Assembly: GCA_019114385.1 (NCBI GenBank)
Contig: DXFP01000019.1
Coordinates: 1 to 48,950 of the forward strand
Direction of reading: 5' to 3'
Origin: Candidatus Ligilactobacillus excrementigallinarum
GTDB taxonomy: Bacteria > Bacillota > Bacilli > Lactobacillales > Lactobacillaceae
Length of the DNA stretch: 48,950 nucleotides
This document shows, piece after piece, positions 1 through 7,407 of the stretch. The number at the start of each line of letters is the position of its first letter. The first letter of the stretch is position 1. Under the pieces are notes generated by a model. It did no database searches and was not told the origin of the DNA. It was given only the letters and a program-made list of their open reading frames with translations. Both the position numbers and the translations under genes were made by a program.

Positions 1-2
1 CA

Positions 3-1001
3 AACGGTAGTTATGTAAACTTAAACTTCCGTTATGCAGATAACTTGGACTTTAAGACATCACTGGTTACAGTTTATGTAAATAATAAGCCAATCGGCAG
101 CAAGCATTTAACTTCGGCGGATGCAAACGACGACCATTTCCGGGTTAAGATTCCAAACAATACGAGTTTGAATAATGCCTTAACGATTCGGGTTGCTTTT
201 GATTTAAACATGAAAGACGAAGATGATAATAGTCAAACACCATGGGCTTATGTCGAAAATGATTCAGACGTTTTTGTCAAATCAGCTGAAAAAGATACAA
301 TGCTGTTCAGCAACTATCCATCATGCTTCATCAGTGATAAGACCTTTAATGACATTGGTGTACAGTTGCCAGATAAAATGAATTCAACATACTACCAAGC
401 ATTATCAAATATTTTTAGTTTGATTGGAAATTATGCTGAAAGTAATGTTGGCCAAATCAAGTTCTATAAGCATGAAATGACAGATGCTCAAATGCAAAAT
501 CATAACATCATTGTTTTGGGAACCCCAGATGATACTTCATTAGTTAAGAAGTTGAATGATGACTTGTACTTCAAATTTAATAAGAAGTTCACCCGGTTTG
601 TTTCAAATGAAAAATTAAGTATTGAATCAACTTATGGAAAACAAATCGGAGCAGTTCAATTGCTGTTCAACCCATATAACAAGAACAATGCAGCATTGAT
701 TGTGACGGGAGCAACGCCTAAAGATGTTCAATTGGCTTCAACTCAAATTGATACGCAAGCTCATATTCAAACCTTGAAGGGCGATGGGGCAGTTATTGAT
801 AGCGATGGTCAACAATACGCCTTCCGCTTCAAGAAGAAAGCAAGTAATGAACAAAAAGTTTCAATGTTCAAGCGCTTGAAGTCTAATCCACACTTTACAA
901 AATACATGGTCTTAAGTGTAATTGTAATTGCATTGATTGCATTGACGATCTTCTTGTTCATTCGGAAAAATGGTCAAGGAAAGGGGAAGAACAATGGTTA
1001 G
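3..1001 (+). CDS. BcsB-like polysaccharide synthase accessory protein (C-terminal part, 5' truncated)
   Basis: The reading frame is open from base 3, so the gene enters from outside the window; the TTG at 45 listed in the ORF track is internal. About 332 residues are visible. The sequence has the mixed beta pattern of BcsB-type cyclic-di-GMP-linked cellulose synthase subunits, including a stretch naming a Thr-Pro-Trp-Ala-Tyr motif near residue 80, and ends with one transmembrane helix (about residues 297-320) followed by a short basic tail. That is the topology expected of BcsB: a large extracytoplasmic domain anchored by a C-terminal helix that contacts the membrane synthase. It overlaps the next gene by 8 bases, so the two are translationally coupled. 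By family knowledge the synthase (BcsA-like) should lie upstream. The polymer need not be cellulose; Listeria and lactobacilli use similar operons for other exopolysaccharides. Confidence 0.72.
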   Translation, partial: NGSYVNLNFRYADNLDFKTSLVTVYVNNKPIGSKHLTSADANDDHFRVKIPNNTSLNNALTIRVAFDLNMKDEDDNSQTPWAYVENDSDVFVKSAEKDTMLFSNYPSCFISDKTFNDIGVQLPDKMNSTYYQALSNIFSLIGNYAESNVGQIKFYKHEMTDAQMQNHNIIVLGTPDDTSLVKKLNDDLYFKFNKKFTRFVSNEKLSIESTYGKQIGAVQLLFNPYNKNNAALIVTGATPKDVQLASTQIDTQAHIQTLKGDGAVIDSDGQQYAFRFKKKASNEQKVSMFKRLKSNPHFTKYMVLSVIVIALIALTIFLFIRKNGQGKGKNNG

Positions 1002-1914
1002 CTTTAAACGGAAAAAATTAAAAAACGATGACGATTATAAAGAATCTAAGTATCGCGCTTCGATGCAAAGCGACTTAGCATTGATGGCTTTAATTGTCGA
1101 AGTAATGGTTATGGTTGTCTTCGATATGTTTGTTGACCGCAACGTGTTATCAAATTTAGGCTGTACTTTGATTGCATTATTTTTGATGATTTTGACATAC
1201 TTTGTCGGTTTGATTCCGGCTTTGGCAACGAACTTGATTTTCCTTTTCATCGTAGTTATCGGCATGGCATATGAATTTGTGCAAAAAGGATTATTCTTTA
1301 CAGGTTCGATTTTCTGGATTGTAATGCCGCCGTTGCTATGCATCACACTGTATTTCTTAACTGATCGAATTCGGAAATTGCAGGCGGAAAACGCCATGCT
1401 GAAAGAAAAAGTCAGCGAAGTAAGTACTTTGGATTCAGAAACGAATTTGAGAACGGTAAGTATCTTTCGGGATCACTTTGAAGTTTTCAGTACATTAGCT
1501 AAAGATTATGATTTTCCATTGTATTTATATGTATTCCGGGTGAAATACTGGAATGCAGTCAGTGGTATTTTGTCCAAAAAAGATCAGCGACGCTTAATCC
1601 GCATTGTGTCAGAAATCTTGGATGAGTACAAGACTGGACACGAATTTGTGTACAATATCGACCATATGCCTCCAACTTGGGGAATGTTATCAACCATGAG
1701 TATGGATGGCCAACGTAAGATTCGAGATGAGGTTAAGGATGAATTGGCTAACCGAATCAAAGATGATAAGCGGCTAGGCAGTGTCGATATTCAACTGGAA
1801 GCTTCCAAGGTTAAGTATAACGACAAAGAACATCCAACTGCGGCACTATTTTTGCAAGACGGGATTCACGAGTTGCAATATGATGTTTCTGTGGGCAGTG
1901 CAGATAACCGTTAA
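994..1914 (+). CDS. Membrane protein with degenerate GGDEF-like domain
   Basis: The start is set at ATG 994 rather than the track's 970 because AAGGGGAAG lies just upstream; this gives 306 residues and an 8-base overlap with the BcsB-like gene. The N-terminal half has four to five hydrophobic segments (about residues 25-130). A short amphipathic or coiled stretch around the Leu-Gln-Ala-Glu-Asn motif follows, then a cytoplasmic domain whose opening (a Leu-Asp-Ser-Glu-Thr-Asn-Leu motif, then a helix with Phe) resembles the start of GGDEF domains. The position where GGDEF should occur reads DHMPPTWGML, so the catalytic signature is absent. Inference: a non-catalytic regulatory or c-di-GMP-sensing partner of the polysaccharide synthase, comparable in idea to PssE in Listeria or PelD. 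Without a profile search the GGDEF relationship is moderate only. Confidence 0.6.
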   Translation: MVSFKRKKLKNDDDYKESKYRASMQSDLALMALIVEVMVMVVFDMFVDRNVLSNLGCTLIALFLMILTYFVGLIPALATNLIFLFIVVIGMAYEFVQKGLFFTGSIFWIVMPPLLCITLYFLTDRIRKLQAENAMLKEKVSEVSTLDSETNLRTVSIFRDHFEVFSTLAKDYDFPLYLYVFRVKYWNAVSGILSKKDQRRLIRIVSEILDEYKTGHEFVYNIDHMPPTWGMLSTMSMDGQRKIRDEVKDELANRIKDDKRLGSVDIQLEASKVKYNDKEHPTAALFLQDGIHELQYDVSVGSADNR

Positions 1915-2209
1915 AGAAAACTTAAAAAATGTGAATAAAATCCGGGGGCTTGTACGTTAAAACTTTACTTTTTTGTAGCAGAGTCTTCACAAATTATTCA
2001 TAGGTTCACTTTAATATAATAGACATAGTAATTCATAAATATTTTCTTGCTAGGTTCTATCCCTCTTGAGCCTAGCAAGAAATGAAATTACAATCCTAAA
2101 ATAATATCCTAAATATACTTCCTTTTCATAGAGTCTGGGAACGATAATAGAGATTATCGTTGACAGGCTCTATTTTTTTTATCATCATAATTGATGGAGG
2201 AATTTTATC
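1915..2209 (+). promoter_or_regulatory. Structured leader with attenuator-like terminator before the antiporter gene
   Basis: A TATAAT at 2015-2020 could be the -10 of a promoter; no good -35 is seen. Downstream is a 15-bp stem-loop (2043-2057 with 2068-2082, one G-U pair, 10-base loop) not followed by a U-run. Then comes a strong intrinsic terminator (2129-2180) made of two 9-bp helices around a small internal loop, followed by eight T. The terminator ends about 30 bases before the start codon of the antiporter, after which GGAGGAA serves as ribosome binding site. It may simply end the upstream operon, or act as an attenuator for the antiporter gene. A five-codon ORF (2082-2099) sits between the hairpins. 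No known riboswitch consensus was recognised. Confidence 0.5.
2129..2180 (+). terminator. Strong intrinsic terminator in the antiporter leader
   Basis: TAGAGTCTG pairs with CAGGCTCTA and AACGATAAT with ATTATCGTT, followed by TTTTTTTT. It could terminate the upstream polysaccharide operon and/or control read-through into the antiporter gene. Confidence 0.8.
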
Positions 2210-3514
2210 ATGGAACAAAAGCGTAAAAAAGGAAGTTTCTGGGGCTTAGTTCCTTTATTAACTTTCTTGGTTTTATATATAATTACTGGCATTTCAACAA
2301 AAGACTTTAACAGCATGCCGTTAATGATAGGAATTTTTATTGCCTCTGCGGTAGCCTTGGTAATGCATCGCAAGGGTGAATTAGAGCGGACAAGTTTTGC
2401 TGAAAAAGTCACAAAATATTGTGTCGGTGCTGGAGACGAGGGCCTGATTTTGATGGTAATCGTCTTTTTACTGGCGGGCGGCTTTTATGGTGTTTCCAAA
2501 GGAATGCATGCTGTGGATGCAGTAACCAACTTAGGTTTGGATATTTTGCCTGCTAAATTAATTTTGCCAGGATTATTCATTATTGGTTGTATCATCAGTT
2601 TTGCAATGGGAACTTCTATGGGAACGGTGGCAGCTTTAATGCCGATCGGAGTTGCGCTGGCCGTTAAAATGCATGGTAACATGGCGTTGTTTTGCGGAAC
2701 AGTGGTAGGCAGTGCGATGTTTGGTGATAATTTATCAATGATTTCGGCTTCTGTAATTGCAGCAACGAGAACTCAAGACATCGCAATGATGGATAAATTT
2801 AAAACCAATGTGGCAATGATTTTACCAGCGTTTGTGGTGAATTTAGTTTTGTTAGCGATGCAGCCAGTCGGACATGGCGTGCAGTTAGGCGGTCATCATC
2901 CATTTGATTGGCTTAATTTATTGCCGTATATTCTTGTCATTGTGTTGTCATTTACAGGAATGCATGTTATTTTAGTGCTAACTCTTGGAATTTTAACTGG
3001 AATTTTTATCGGAGTTTTGCACGGTGATTTTTCTTTGGTAAAATCAATGACAGTGGTTCATCAGGGAATGATGAGCATGGAAGATATGGCTTTGATTGCG
3101 ATTTTAGTTGGCGGGTTAGTTGCATTAATGGATTATCTTGGCGGCATTGATTGGATCATTAATGTATTGACGCGCAAAATTAGATCTGCAAAGGGCGGTG
3201 AATTTGCAATTGCAGGGTTGGTAAGTTTATTAGACATTATTACTACTAACAATACAGTTTCAATCATCACATCCGGTCCATTAGCTAAGGATATTGGTGA
3301 TCAATTTGGAATTGAACCAACTCATATCGCAAGTGATCTAGTAACCTTTTCGTGTGCGTTTAACGGGTTGATTCCATATGGCGGTCAGTTGCTGGTAGCA
3401 GCGGGCTTAGGCGGTATTTCGCCGATGTCAATTGTACCATACAGCTGGTATTGTTTGCTGATGCTGGTTTCAAGTGTAGGCTTTATCTTATTAAGTAAAA
3501 CAAAGAAAGCATAG
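2210..3514 (+). CDS. NhaC-family Na+/H+ (or substrate/Na+) antiporter
   Basis: The 434-residue protein is almost entirely hydrophobic, with roughly ten to twelve transmembrane helices and the Gly/Ser/Met-rich FAMGTSMGTVAAL segment around residue 140 that is typical of the NhaC family. The motif is followed by a GDNLS stretch near residue 174, matching the conserved Asp/Asn pocket of this family. Related proteins exchange Na+ for H+ or for organic acids (malate/lactate MleN type), so the substrate cannot be read from the sequence. The ATG at 2210 has GATGGAGGAA about 8 bases upstream, a clear start. A strong terminator lies in its leader. The next gene follows after 10 bases with no terminator between, so the two may be co-transcribed. 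Confidence 0.8.
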   Translation: MEQKRKKGSFWGLVPLLTFLVLYIITGISTKDFNSMPLMIGIFIASAVALVMHRKGELERTSFAEKVTKYCVGAGDEGLILMVIVFLLAGGFYGVSKGMHAVDAVTNLGLDILPAKLILPGLFIIGCIISFAMGTSMGTVAALMPIGVALAVKMHGNMALFCGTVVGSAMFGDNLSMISASVIAATRTQDIAMMDKFKTNVAMILPAFVVNLVLLAMQPVGHGVQLGGHHPFDWLNLLPYILVIVLSFTGMHVILVLTLGILTGIFIGVLHGDFSLVKSMTVVHQGMMSMEDMALIAILVGGLVALMDYLGGIDWIINVLTRKIRSAKGGEFAIAGLVSLLDIITTNNTVSIITSGPLAKDIGDQFGIEPTHIASDLVTFSCAFNGLIPYGGQLLVAAGLGGISPMSIVPYSWYCLLMLVSSVGFILLSKTKKA

Positions 3515-3524
3515 GTTTTGATAA

Positions 3525-5171
3525 GTGAAAAAGGAAGAAAAATTTGGGACAAAATTATTATTGTTATTGGTGATGCTTGCATTAAGCATTGTCTTTGTTG
3601 CACCGTTTGTAATGCATGGAATTCACATGGAAGATGATTTGAGCTTTCATATCGAAAGAATTCGGGAGCTAGCACAGAATATAGCTCATGGAAATTGGAA
3701 TCCGCACTACTATACATATGAATTTTGGAAAATGGGCTATCCCTTAGGAGTTTTTTATCCGCAAATCATGATGCTGCCATTTGCGGGAAGTGCATTAATG
3801 TTTAAGAGTGTGACAAGCGGGATTTACTTTGGAATTGGTTTTTACACGTTTAGCACTTTGTATGTGATGTACTTTGTGGTTAATCGAATTTTGCAGCAAA
3901 AAACAGCAGCTTTTTGGAGTGCAGTTTTGTACACATTTAGCTGTTATCGTATGCTTGATATTTTGGCACGCTTTGCGGTGGGCGAATTCATTGCGATGGT
4001 CTTTGTTCCTCTAGCATTTTATGGGTTATACGCAGTTTTTACTGATCAAAAGCGAAAATGGCTGTATTTACCAATTGGATTAGCTTTGGTTTTGCTATCG
4101 CATTTGTTAACGGCGTTGATGGTAATCTTGATAATGGCACTTTTAGTGGTGATTTTATTGCCATTTGTTCATCAAAGAAAGATTAAACTTGTGCATTTAT
4201 TTAAGTCAGGATTGCTGTTTAGCGGATGCAGTGCGACATTTTTGGTACCATTCATTCATGAAATGACGTATCAGGCAATTGTTACTCCTAAGGGAAATCC
4301 AATTGATCAACATATATTTACAATTAAAAATATTTTCTTTAGCACCTTAATCAATAGTAATCAGCGATTTGGTCAGGTTTCCAAGTGGAATTCTCAAGTT
4401 GCTGCATATTACACAATTGGTTTGGTATTATTGATAGTGGCACTTCTAGGGATTTTTTACTTTAAACGGTTGAAAATGGTTAGTAAAATTGCCTTAATTT
4501 GTGGTAGTGTGCTCTACTTTTCAACCTATTTTGGTTCTATTTGGACATTATTATTTGATACACCGTTGAGAATTGTGCAGTTCCCGTACCGATTTTTTAG
4601 TCTTGCTACGTTTGGATTAGCACTTGTGGGCGGCAACCTAGCTGAATTGATGATTAATTCAGTGACACGCAAATGGTTGGTACAAGCGGTGCTGGCAATT
4701 GTGATCGGCGGAACTTGGATGTGGGGCGCACACACCTATTATGCGACGGCGGGTCCGCAACAAGATTTTGCAACAATTGTTCCTAGTTGGCGAACAGATC
4801 AGTATACACCAAAGAAGGCCCAGCCTGTGATTGGACAAATTGTACATCATCAAGCTCGGGTTGATGGGCATTTAATTCAATTAAAATCAAATGAAATTCA
4901 AAGTGTTCCAGATGGTTTTGTTTTCAAGAATGCTGAATTTAAGGGTGCTAAGCGAGTGATTTTACCTATTTGCAACTATGCCGGATTAAAAGTTTACCAA
5001 AATGGGTATGAGATTCCTAAACTAGTTACGCAAAATGTTGAAGTTGAGATTCAAAAATCAAAATCAACAGAAATTAAAGTGCTTTACCGGACAACTTGGG
5101 GGACAATCCTTGGCAATCTAATAAGCATCATTACTTGGATTTTTTGTCTGGTGTTCCTTTTTCGACACTAA
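3525..5171 (+). CDS. GT-C-type polytopic membrane glycosyltransferase (PTPS-related/YfhO-like membrane family)
   Basis: This 548-residue protein starts at GTG 3525. It has an N-terminal helix, then an acidic loop with His (HMEDDLSFHIERI, about residues 29-41), followed by about ten further transmembrane helices, a C-terminal extracytoplasmic beta-type domain of about 100 residues and a final helix. The Asp-rich first outer loop is the classical catalytic signature of GT-C glycosyltransferases, which use polyprenyl-phosphate sugars on the outer membrane face. The overall plan matches the '6-pyruvoyl-tetrahydropterin synthase-related' membrane proteins, whose name does not reflect their likely role. 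The gene lies 10 bases after the antiporter and 45 bases before a Gtf3-like cytosolic glycosyltransferase. Likely job: adding a sugar to a wall or lipoteichoic polymer (inference). Confidence 0.6.
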   Translation: MKKEEKFGTKLLLLLVMLALSIVFVAPFVMHGIHMEDDLSFHIERIRELAQNIAHGNWNPHYYTYEFWKMGYPLGVFYPQIMMLPFAGSALMFKSVTSGIYFGIGFYTFSTLYVMYFVVNRILQQKTAAFWSAVLYTFSCYRMLDILARFAVGEFIAMVFVPLAFYGLYAVFTDQKRKWLYLPIGLALVLLSHLLTALMVILIMALLVVILLPFVHQRKIKLVHLFKSGLLFSGCSATFLVPFIHEMTYQAIVTPKGNPIDQHIFTIKNIFFSTLINSNQRFGQVSKWNSQVAAYYTIGLVLLIVALLGIFYFKRLKMVSKIALICGSVLYFSTYFGSIWTLLFDTPLRIVQFPYRFFSLATFGLALVGGNLAELMINSVTRKWLVQAVLAIVIGGTWMWGAHTYYATAGPQQDFATIVPSWRTDQYTPKKAQPVIGQIVHHQARVDGHLIQLKSNEIQSVPDGFVFKNAEFKGAKRVILPICNYAGLKVYQNGYEIPKLVTQNVEVEIQKSKSTEIKVLYRTTWGTILGNLISIITWIFCLVFLFRH

Positions 5172-5216
5172 TGTAGTAGAATTATCGATGATATAATTAA
5201 TTTTGAGGTTTAAACA

Positions 5217-6227
5217 ATGAAGAAAATGATGGCGACAATTAATGAAAGTTCGATAAATAATACAAACGCAGGCGCAAAAGCCAAAGACGATATTATCGAA
5301 ATTTCAAAAAAAGCTGGTTATCAGCAATTAATTTTGAATAATCCGAAGTCACATGCTGACAAGTTAAAGTTTCTATCCAAGTCATATACAAAAGGCTTGC
5401 AATCAATTTATGATGTGGATGCAGACATGATTGTTTTTCAATATGCTGGCTACTTTAACTTTACAACGGATGTTTCAATTCGCCAGTTTAGAAAATATAA
5501 TAAACGAACTGATTTATATTTATTGATTCATGACGTTTCATATTTACGTTCACAATTAGAAAAAGATTGGAAAAGGGAATTTAAACTATTCAACTCAGTA
5601 GACGGATTAATTGTGCATAATCAGCATATGAAACAGTGGCTGGCAGAGCATGGAGTAACAGTTCCAATGATTAATTTGGAAATTTTTGACTACTTAACTC
5701 CGCATCCAATTAACGATAATGATTTTAATCGCAAGGTTGTTTTTGCAGGAAATCTGGAAAAATCAACTTTCTTAAGTAAATTAAAATTGGATACACAAAT
5801 TGAATTATTTGGACCTAAACCACTAGATAATTATCCTGATAATGTAACTTACAAGGGAATTAAAAAGCCGGAAGAGTTAGCATTGTTCCTTGATCAAAGT
5901 TTTGGCTTGGTATGGGATGGCGACAGTATTCATGAATGCAGCGGCAAGTTAGGCAACTACGAACGGTATAATAATCCGCACAAAGTTTCATTATATTTAA
6001 GTGCCGGATTACCAGTGATTGTTTGGAAACAAGCTGCAATCAGCGACTTTATTGAAAAACATCAAGTAGGAATAACCATTGATGATTTAGGCAATTTAGA
6101 TAAGGTTATCGATCAAATTACGCCGGAACAATATCAAATGATGAAACACAATGTAGCTGAAGTTGCGCAACAATTGCGCAGCGGTCATTACACTTTAACT
6201 GCATTAGAAAAATTGGAAAAATTATAG
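5217..6227 (+). CDS. Gtf3-like glycosyltransferase (first copy)
   Basis: The 336-residue soluble protein has the pattern of the Gtf3/galactofuranosyltransferase-like family: an N-terminal NAGAKAKDDI segment, IHDVSYLR near residue 102, VDGLIVHNQHMK near 127, a VFAGNLEKSTFL loop near 176, FGLVWDGDS near 230 and a YNNPHKVSLYLSAGLPVIVW nucleotide-sugar-binding stretch near 250-275. In streptococci, Gtf3 adds glucose to GlcNAc on Ser-rich adhesins; relatives such as WbbI transfer galactofuranose. A second homologue in this window (16832-17848) shares these motifs. No accessory Sec genes are visible nearby, but secreted Ser-rich proteins are. The true acceptor is unknown. A family A repeat begins immediately after the stop codon. 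Confidence 0.78.
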   Translation: MKKMMATINESSINNTNAGAKAKDDIIEISKKAGYQQLILNNPKSHADKLKFLSKSYTKGLQSIYDVDADMIVFQYAGYFNFTTDVSIRQFRKYNKRTDLYLLIHDVSYLRSQLEKDWKREFKLFNSVDGLIVHNQHMKQWLAEHGVTVPMINLEIFDYLTPHPINDNDFNRKVVFAGNLEKSTFLSKLKLDTQIELFGPKPLDNYPDNVTYKGIKKPEELALFLDQSFGLVWDGDSIHECSGKLGNYERYNNPHKVSLYLSAGLPVIVWKQAAISDFIEKHQVGITIDDLGNLDKVIDQITPEQYQMMKHNVAEVAQQLRSGHYTLTALEKLEKL

Positions 6228-6462
6228 TAAAGATGTGAAGGCTGCCTTGAACTTGCATTTCATACTTATGCATAGCAAGTTAGGCCGAAACTCAACTAAT
6301 AAAGGATATGCAGAGCGTTAAGCCAAGCGTGATGTAAGATTGCGGAACTTGAACAAATGGCGTTAGCCAAATTTGGAGAGTTTTGTACTTACATTTAGCT
6401 TGGTAGCTCGGAATTCAACTAAGCAAGGATATGCAGAGCGTTAAGCCAGCATCAATAAAAAA
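6228..6462. repeat. Family A intergenic repeat, two tandem modules
   Basis: No gene is visible here. The element begins just after the stop of the Gtf3-like gene and holds two modules, each with a (G)AA(C/T)TCAACTAA box followed by GGATATGCAGAGCGTTAAGCC (6304-6324 and 6427-6447). Bases 6261-6338 match the complement of 36632-36709 with 3 differences in 78 by my alignment. The spacer between modules also carries a TTAGCTTGGTAGCTCG segment that recurs in weaker form after the amidase gene (about 11083-11100). No coding capacity or transposase was seen. Confidence 0.75.
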
Positions 6463-6495
6463 ACGACTTCGTTAAACAACGAAGCCTTTTTTTTT
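6463..6495 (+). terminator. Intrinsic terminator after the Gtf3-like gene
   Basis: CTTCGTT pairs with AACGAAG around a 4-base loop, followed by nine T. It ends the 5217 transcript and lies at the end of the family A repeat. Confidence 0.75.
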
Positions 6496-6516
6496 ATTCA
6501 CTACACACCATATCAA

Positions 6517-6632
6517 CATAATCGGTTCCAAAACAAACAGGCATGTCTGTAAGTTCAAAAAACTCCGAATCAATCCTGCGTAATTTGTGTGTTTCTTTCT
6601 TACAACATGCCTGTTTGGGATGTTTTGTCACA
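6517..6632. repeat. Family B palindromic repeat, copy 1
   Basis: CATAAT and TTCCAAAACAAACAGGCATG on the left are mirrored on the right by CAACATGCCTGTTT and TGTTTTGTCAC, so the ends form an inverted repeat around a core containing CCGAATCAATCCTGCGTAAT. The same element occurs in reverse at 11134-11254 and, without the core, at 39620-39694. The stretch 6633-6717 beyond it holds only a short AGCTTATATAAGCT palindrome. Confidence 0.75.
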
Positions 6633-6717
6633 GCTTATATAAGCTCTCATTGTTTTTGAATGACTATTGCGCATTCAAATGCAATGGATAAGCTTATACT
6701 TAACTAGACTCCCATCT

Positions 6718-7062
6718 TTACTTTTCATAAATATCATTAATTGGTTTCAAAATAATTGAATTGATATCATTTAATAATTGGTTCAATGATTGTTCAGCTT
6801 GCATCAGATTTGTGATAGCTTCCATATTGCCCATTTTTTGAGCTAATTCTTGTAGTTGTTTCATATCTTCTTCGGCAGGTTGTTGACCCGCAGCTTGTGC
6901 ATTTTGCAATTTTGATTGTAAACCAGTAAATTGTTCATAAAGATCAAAAGCTACGGCATCATTTTTCAATGCAGCGAAGGCATTTTGAACACCCATGAAT
7001 TCTTGTGTTTTTGGTAAGTCACTTGCGACTTGGTTAACTGAATCATAAATATTAACTGTCAT
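6718..7062 (-). CDS. YlbF/YheA-family (UPF0342) small protein
   Basis: The 114-residue acidic, alpha-helical protein matches the YlbF/YmcA/YheA superfamily, with an N-terminal NIYDSVNQVA helix, a KNDAVAFDLYEQF stretch near residue 34 and Gln-rich helices. Members are small helical proteins. YlbF and YmcA form a complex affecting RNA processing and development in Bacillus, while the YheA/UPF0342 branch, which this resembles in length, lacks a firm function. The start is supported by AAAGGAGGG 8 bases upstream. It is transcribed divergently from tyrS, and a reasonable -10/-35 pair lies at 7098-7126 on the minus strand. The left end faces the family B repeat. Confidence 0.8.
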   Translation of the reverse strand: MTVNIYDSVNQVASDLPKTQEFMGVQNAFAALKNDAVAFDLYEQFTGLQSKLQNAQAAGQQPAEEDMKQLQELAQKMGNMEAITNLMQAEQSLNQLLNDINSIILKPINDIYEK

Positions 7063-7097
7063 GATTAGTAAACCCTCCTTTGATTATTTATAAGATG

Positions 7098-7126
7098 ATT
7101 TTAACATATTTGATTTAGAACTTGAA
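7098..7126 (-). promoter_or_regulatory. Candidate promoter of the YlbF/YheA-family gene
   Basis: On the minus strand TTCAAG (-35) and TAAAAT (-10) are 17 bases apart, about 35 bases before the start codon. It sits back-to-back with the tyrS promoter. Confidence 0.4.
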
Positions 7127-7130
7127 AAGA

Positions 7131-7159
7131 TTGACCAACCTTTAGAATCATGGTTTAAT
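7131..7159 (+). promoter_or_regulatory. Promoter of the tyrS T-box transcript
   Basis: TTGACC at 7131-7136 and TTTAAT at 7154-7159 are 17 bases apart and directly precede the T-box leader. Confidence 0.65.
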
Positions 7160-7164
7160 AAAAG

Positions 7165-7373
7165 AGAAATATTAGCATCGGAAAATTCAGTAGGACTCAT
7201 CCAACGGTCAAGAAAGTTAGCGGTCGCTGCGAGCTAACCCGTGATGCAGTTTCGAATTACACTTTCGTTAAATGGTGCGACGCAGCTAGCGTTTTCTAGC
7301 TAAAGGCATTATGCGAAGTTGGGTGGTACCACGGAAGAATTCGTCCCTGAGATTTTTCAGGGCGTTTTTTTTA
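7165..7373 (+). ncRNA. T-box leader (tyrosine) upstream of tyrS
   Basis: The leader contains the T-box sequence GGTGGTACCACGG (7322-7334), followed by the intrinsic terminator (7342-7372: GTCCCTGA paired with TCAGGGCG, then eight T). Upstream are a strong hairpin (GTTAGC...GCTAAC) and a GCATCGG/CCGTGATGC helix, consistent with stem I. Uncharged tRNA-Tyr is expected to stabilise the antiterminator and switch on tyrS. A TAC triplet at 7258-7260 is a possible specifier codon, but I did not fold the RNA, so tyrosine specificity rests mainly on the downstream gene. Confidence 0.9.
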
Positions 7374-7407
7374 TGCTGAAACGGTGCAGATTATAGGAGG
7401 AATTGCA

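Noticed and set aside
1915-2209. Known riboswitch (lysine, SAM, preQ1, manganese) or T-box
   Set aside because: None of the conserved sequence boxes for these classes, nor TGGNACC, is present; only generic hairpins can be claimed.
3525-5171. 6-pyruvoyl-tetrahydropterin synthase enzyme
   Set aside because: The family name in databases is historical; this protein is a polytopic membrane protein with a GT-C-type outer loop and no pterin synthase motifs.
6228-6632. Possible CRISPR array because of repeated segments
   Set aside because: Only two modules of unequal length with similar rather than unique spacers, no cas genes, and the same modules occur elsewhere dispersed.
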